NCBI GenBank assembly: GCA_930367205.1
Contig: OV884009.1
Location: forward strand, 120,603,454 to 120,667,453
Direction of reading: 5' to 3'
Length of the DNA: 64,000 nucleotides
DNA from: Acanthosoma haemorrhoidale
Taxonomy: Eukaryota > Arthropoda > Insecta > Hemiptera > Acanthosomatidae
The translations under genes and the position numbers were made by a program. Position 1 is the first letter of the stretch, and the number at the start of each line of letters is the position of its first letter. The notes below the pieces were generated by a model. That model was not told the DNA's origin and did no database searches. It saw only the letters and a program-made list of their open reading frames with translations. Positions 59,500 through 64,000 of this stretch are shown here, piece after piece.

Positions 59500-62400
59500 T
59501 GGGTCTAACTCCGTACCCAGGCTTGCAAGCACAGTTACCGCACCTGCTTTGTGAATTATTGGCATTTGAATTTTTCTGTTTGGCTTAGGTATAGACAGAG
59601 CTGGCCGGGAGAGCGGCGTGATTAATGCACTCCGTACCCAGGCTTGCAAGCACAGTTACGGCAACTGCTTTGTGAGTTATTGGCATTTGAGATTTTTCTG
59701 TTTGGGTTAGGTATAGACAGAGCTAGCCGGGAGAGCTGCGTGATCAATGCACTCCGTACCCAGGCTTGCAAGCACGGTTACCGCAACTGCTTTGTGAATT
59801 ATTGGCATTTGAGACTTTTCTGTTTGGCTTAGGTATAGACAGAGCTGGCCGGGAGAGCGGCATGATCAATGCACTCCGTACCCAGGCTTGCAAGCACAGT
59901 TACGGCAACTGCTTTGTGAATTATTGGCATTTGAATTTTTCTGTTTGGCTTAGGTATAGACAGAGCTGGCCAGGAGAGCTACGTGATCAATGCACTCCGT
60001 ACCCAGGCTTCCAAGCACAGTTACCGCAACTGCTTTGTGAGTTATTGGCATTTGAGATTTTTCTGTTTGGCTTAGGTATAGACAGAGCTAGCCGGGAGAG
60101 CTGCGTGATCAATGCACTCCGTACCCAGGCTTGCAAGCACGGTTACCGCAACTGCTTTGTGAATTATTGGCATTTGAGACTTTTCTGTTTGGCTTAGGTA
60201 TAGACAGAGCTGGCCAGGAGAGCTGCGTGATCAATGCACTCCGTACCCAGGCTTGCAAGCACAGTTACGGCAACTGCTTTGTGAGTTATTGGTATTTGAG
60301 ATTTTTCTGTTTGGCTTAGGTATAGACAGAGCTGGCCAGGAGAGCTGCGTGATCAATGCACTCCGTACCCAGGCTTCCAAGCACAGTTACGGCAACTGCT
60401 TTGTGAATTATTGGCATTTGATTTTTTCTGTTTGGCTTAGGTATAGACAGGGCTGGCCAGGAGACCTGCGTGATCAATGCACTCCGTACCCAGGCTTCCA
60501 AGCACTGTTACCGCAACTGCTTTGTCAATTATTGGCATTTGAGATTTTTCTGTTTGGCTTAGGTATAGACAGAGCTAGCCGGGAGAGCTGCGTGATCAAT
60601 GCACTCCATACCCAGGCTTGCAAGCACGGTTACCGCAACTGCTTTGTGAATTATTGGCATTTGAGATTTTTCTGTTTGGCTTAGGTATAGACAGAGCTGG
60701 CCGGGAGAGCTGCGTGATCAATGCACTCCGTACCCAGGCTTGCAAGCACAGTTACGGCAACTGCTTTGTGAATTATTGGCATTTGAGTTTTTCTGTTTGG
60801 CTTAGGTATAGACAGAGCTAGCCGGGAGAGCTGCGTGATCAATGCACTCCGTACCCAGGCTTCCAAGCACAGTTACGGCGACTGCTTTGTGAATTATTGG
60901 CATTTGAATTTTTCTGTTTGGCTTAGGTATAAACAGAGCTGGCCGGGAGAGCTGCGTGATCAATGCACTCCGTGCCCAGGCTTGCAAGCACAGTTACGGC
61001 AACTGCTTTGTGAATTATTAGCATTTGAATTTTTCTGTTTGGCTTAGGTATAGACAGAGCTGGCCAGGAGAGCTGCGTGATCAATGCACTCCGTACCCAG
61101 GCTTCCAAGCACAGTTACGGCAACTGCTTTGTGAATTATTGGCATTTGAATTTTTCTGTTTGGCTTAGGTTTAGACAGAGCTGGCCAGGAGAGCTGAGTG
61201 ATCAATGCACTCCGTACCCAGGCTTCCAAGCACAGTTACCGCAACTGCTTTGTGAATTATTGGCATTTGAGTTTTTTCTGTTTGGCTTAGGTATAAACAG
61301 AGCTGGCCGGGTGAGCTGCGTGATCAATGCACTCCGTACCCAGGCTTGCAAGCACGGTTACCACAACTGCTTTGTGAATTATTGGCATTTGAGTTTTTCT
61401 GTTTGGCTTAGGTATAGACAGAGCTGGCCGGAAGAGCGGCGTGATCAATGCACTCCGTACCCAGGCTTGCAAGCACAGTTACCGCAACTGCTTTGTGAGT
61501 TATTGGCATTTGAGATTTTTCTGTTTGGCTTAGGTATAGACAGAGCTAGCCGGGAGAGCTGCGTGATCAATGCACTCCGTACCCAGGCTTGCAAGCACAG
61601 TTACGGCAACTGCTTTGTGAATTATTAGCATTTGAGTTTTTCTGTTTGGCTTAGGTTTAGACAGAGCTGGCCAGGAGAGCTGAGTGATCAATGTACTCCA
61701 TACCCAGGCTTTCAAGCACAGTTACCGCAACTGCTTTGTGAATTATTGGCATTTGAGTTTTTCTGTGTGGCTTAGGTATAAACAGAGCTGGCCGGGTGAG
61801 CTGCGTGATCAATGCACTCCGTACCCAGGCTTGCAAGCACAGTTACCGCATCTGCTTTGTGAATTATTGGCATTTGAATTTTTCTGTTTGGCTTAGGTAT
61901 AGACAGAGCTGGCCAGGAGAGCTGCGTGATCAATGCACTCCGTACCCAGGCTTGCAAGCACAGTTACGGCAACTGCTTTGTGAATTATTGGCATTTGAGT
62001 TTTTCTGTTTGGCTTAGGTTTAGACAGAGCTGGCCAGGAGAGCTGAGTGATCAATGCACTCCGTACCCAGGCTTCCAAGCACAGTTACCGACACTGCTTT
62101 GTGAATTATTGGCATTTGAGTTTTTCTGTTTGGCTTAGGTATAAACAGAGCTGGCCGGGTGAGCTGCGTGATCAATGCACTCCGTACCCAGGCTTGCAAG
62201 CACAGTTACCGCAACTGCTTTGTGAGTTATTGGCATTTGAGATTTTTCTGTTTGGCTTAGGTATAGACAGAGCTAGCCGGGAGAGCTGCGTGATCAATGC
62301 ACTCCGTACCCAGGCTTGCAAGCACGGTTACCGCAACTGCTTTGTGAATTATTGGCATTTGAGATTTTTCTGTTTGGCTTAGGTATAGACAGAGCTAGCC

Positions 62401-64000
62401 GGGAGAGCTGCGTGATCAATGCACTCCGTACCCAGGCTTGCAAGCACGGTTACCGCAACTGCTTTGTGAATTATTGGCATTTGAGTTTTTCTGTGTGGCT
62501 TAGGTATAGACAGAGCTGGCCAGGAGAGCTGCGTGATCAATGCACTCCGTACCTAGGCTTCCAAGCACAGTTACCGCTACTGCTTTATGAATTATTGGCA
62601 TTTGAGTTTTTCTGTTTGGCTTAGGTTTAGACAGAGCTGGCCAGAAGAGCTGAGTGATCAATGCACTCCGTACCTAGGCTTCCAAGCACAGTTACCGCAA
62701 CTGCTTTATGAATTATTGGCATTTGAATTTTTCTGTTTGGCTTAGGTATAGACAGAGCTGGCCAGGAGAGCTGCGTGATCAATGCACTCCGTACCCAGGC
62801 TTCCAAGCACAGTTACCGCAACTGCTTTCTGAATTATTGGCATTTGAATTTTTCTGTTTGGCTTAGGTATAGACAGAGCTGGCCAGGAGAGCTGCCTGAT
62901 CAATGCACTCCGTACCCAGGCTTTCAAGCACAGTTACCGCAACTGCTTTGTGAGTTATTGGCATTTGAGATTTTTCTGTTTGGCTTAGGTATAGACAGAG
63001 CTAGCCGGGAGAGCTGCGTGATCAATGCACTCCGTACCCAGGCTTGCAAGCACGGTTACCACAACTGCTTTGTGAATTATTGGCATTTGAGATTTTTCTG
63101 TTTGGCTTAGGTATAGACAGAGCTGGCCGGGAGAGCGGCGTGATCAATGCACTCCGTACCCAGGCTTGCAAGCACAGTTATGGCAACTGCTTTGTGAATT
63201 ATTGGCATTTGAATTTTTCTGTTTGGCTTAGGTATAGACAGAGCTGGCCAGGAGAGCTGCGTGATCAATGCACTCAATACCCAGGCTTCCAAGCACAGTT
63301 ACCGCAACTGCTTTGTCAATTATTGGCATTTGAGTTTTTCTGTTTGGCTTAGGTATAAACAGAGCTGGCCGGGAGAGCTGCGTGATCAATGCACTCCGTG
63401 CCCAGGCTTGCAAGCACAGTTACGGCAACTGCTTTGTGAATTATTAGCATTTGAATTTTTCTGTTTGGCTTAGGTATAGACAGAGCTGGCCAGGAGAGCT
63501 GCGTGATCAATGCACTCCGTACCCAGGCTTCCAAGCACAGTTACGGCAACTGCTTTGTGAATTATTGGCATTTGAATTTTTCTGTTTGGCTTAGGTATAG
63601 ACAGAGCTGGCCAGGAGAGCTGCGTGATCAATGCACTCCGTACCCAGGCTTGCAAGCACAGTTAACACAACTGCTTTGTCAATTATTGGCATTTAAGATT
63701 TTTCTGTTTGGTTTAGGTATAGACAGAGCTGGCCAGGAGAGCTGCGTGATCAATGCACTCCGTACCCAGGCTTCCAAGCACAGTTACGGCGACTGCTTTG
63801 TGAATTATTGGCATTTGAATTTTTCTGTTTGGCTTAGGTATAAACAGAGCTGGCCGGGAGAGCTGCGTGATCAATGCACTCCGTGCCCAGACTTGCAAGC
63901 ACAGTTACGGCAACTGCTTTGTGAATTATTAGCATTTGAATTTTTCTGTTTGGCTTAGGTATAGACAGAGCTGGCCAGGAGAGCTGCGTGATCAATGCAC
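59500..64000. repeat. 121/122-bp tandem array in a Serrate intron, about 37 units
   Basis: The phrase gtacccaggcttgcaagcac recurs at 59513, 59634, 59756, 59878, 59999 and onward to the right edge, where the array is cut. The unit also holds tgctttgtgaattattggca, a pyrimidine-rich TTTTTCTGTTTGGCTTAG followed at once by gtatagacagagctgg, and gtgatcaatgcactcc. Sub-variants include gcaagcac/ccaagcac, accgc/acggc, gaattttt/gagattttt and gtgcccag. Rare variants are re-used at multiples of the unit (gtgcccag at 60972, 63399 and 63883), pointing to block duplication. 121 is not a multiple of three, so frames close after a few units; the Leu/Phe-rich ORFs here are by-products. Confidence 0.97.

Noticed and set aside
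59644..63958. Many 60-180 codon ORFs on both strands
   Set aside because: They are repeats of one 121-bp unit, change frame every unit, and lie in a Serrate intron.

Overview
The window is repeat-dominated, AT-rich animal DNA. Two small exons of a Notch ligand of the Serrate/Jagged type lie near the right end, and the transposon families present (PRE_C2HC jockey-like non-LTR elements, mariner-type short elements, a Ty3/gypsy element, and a multi-copy ORF family common in arthropod assemblies) indicate an arthropod. I cannot tell from the sequence whether it is an insect or a crustacean. There is one 500-base assembly gap (46186-46685). No prokaryotic features, rRNA or complete tRNA genes were seen.

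Layout. 1-5106 is a 171-bp satellite (about 30 units) with a duplicated five-unit higher-order block. 6.55-10.9 kb is a nearly full-length but broken jockey-like non-LTR retrotransposon on the + strand: ORF1 is intact, ORF2 has endonuclease and reverse transcriptase with indels. 11-33 kb is mostly AT-rich DNA without recognisable genes. It carries a mariner-like MITE, a CT/CA minisatellite (19.9 kb), a 30-bp minisatellite (27.25-28.6 kb), a 74-bp array (31.2-32.1 kb) and fragments of the same non-LTR family. 33.78-44.12 kb is a Ty3/gypsy element on the minus strand with short LTRs, PBS, PPT, gag, protease, RT, RNase H and integrase. It is interrupted by a 1.4-kb DNA transposon with 38-bp terminal inverted repeats (in gag) and by two non-LTR insertions at one target site (in integrase). 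45.8-53.7 kb holds further non-LTR pieces, including an internally deleted derivative. 54.3-55.4 kb is a decayed copy of a multi-copy arthropod protein family. 55.8-58.85 kb carries two consecutive Serrate exons (DSL domain, then the start of EGF repeat 1). 59.5 kb to the end is a 121/122-bp tandem array inside the next Serrate intron.

How the parts relate. The only host gene I can support is Serrate. The N-terminal exons (signal peptide, MNNL domain) are not recognisable upstream, and the remaining EGF exons lie beyond the window. Everything else is mobile or tandem DNA. The non-LTR family is the most active player: I count about ten insertions in both orientations. Its most unusual property is that ORF1 and ORF2 lie in one frame, separated by a single TAA with no AUG for ORF2, and this arrangement is kept in three separate copies.
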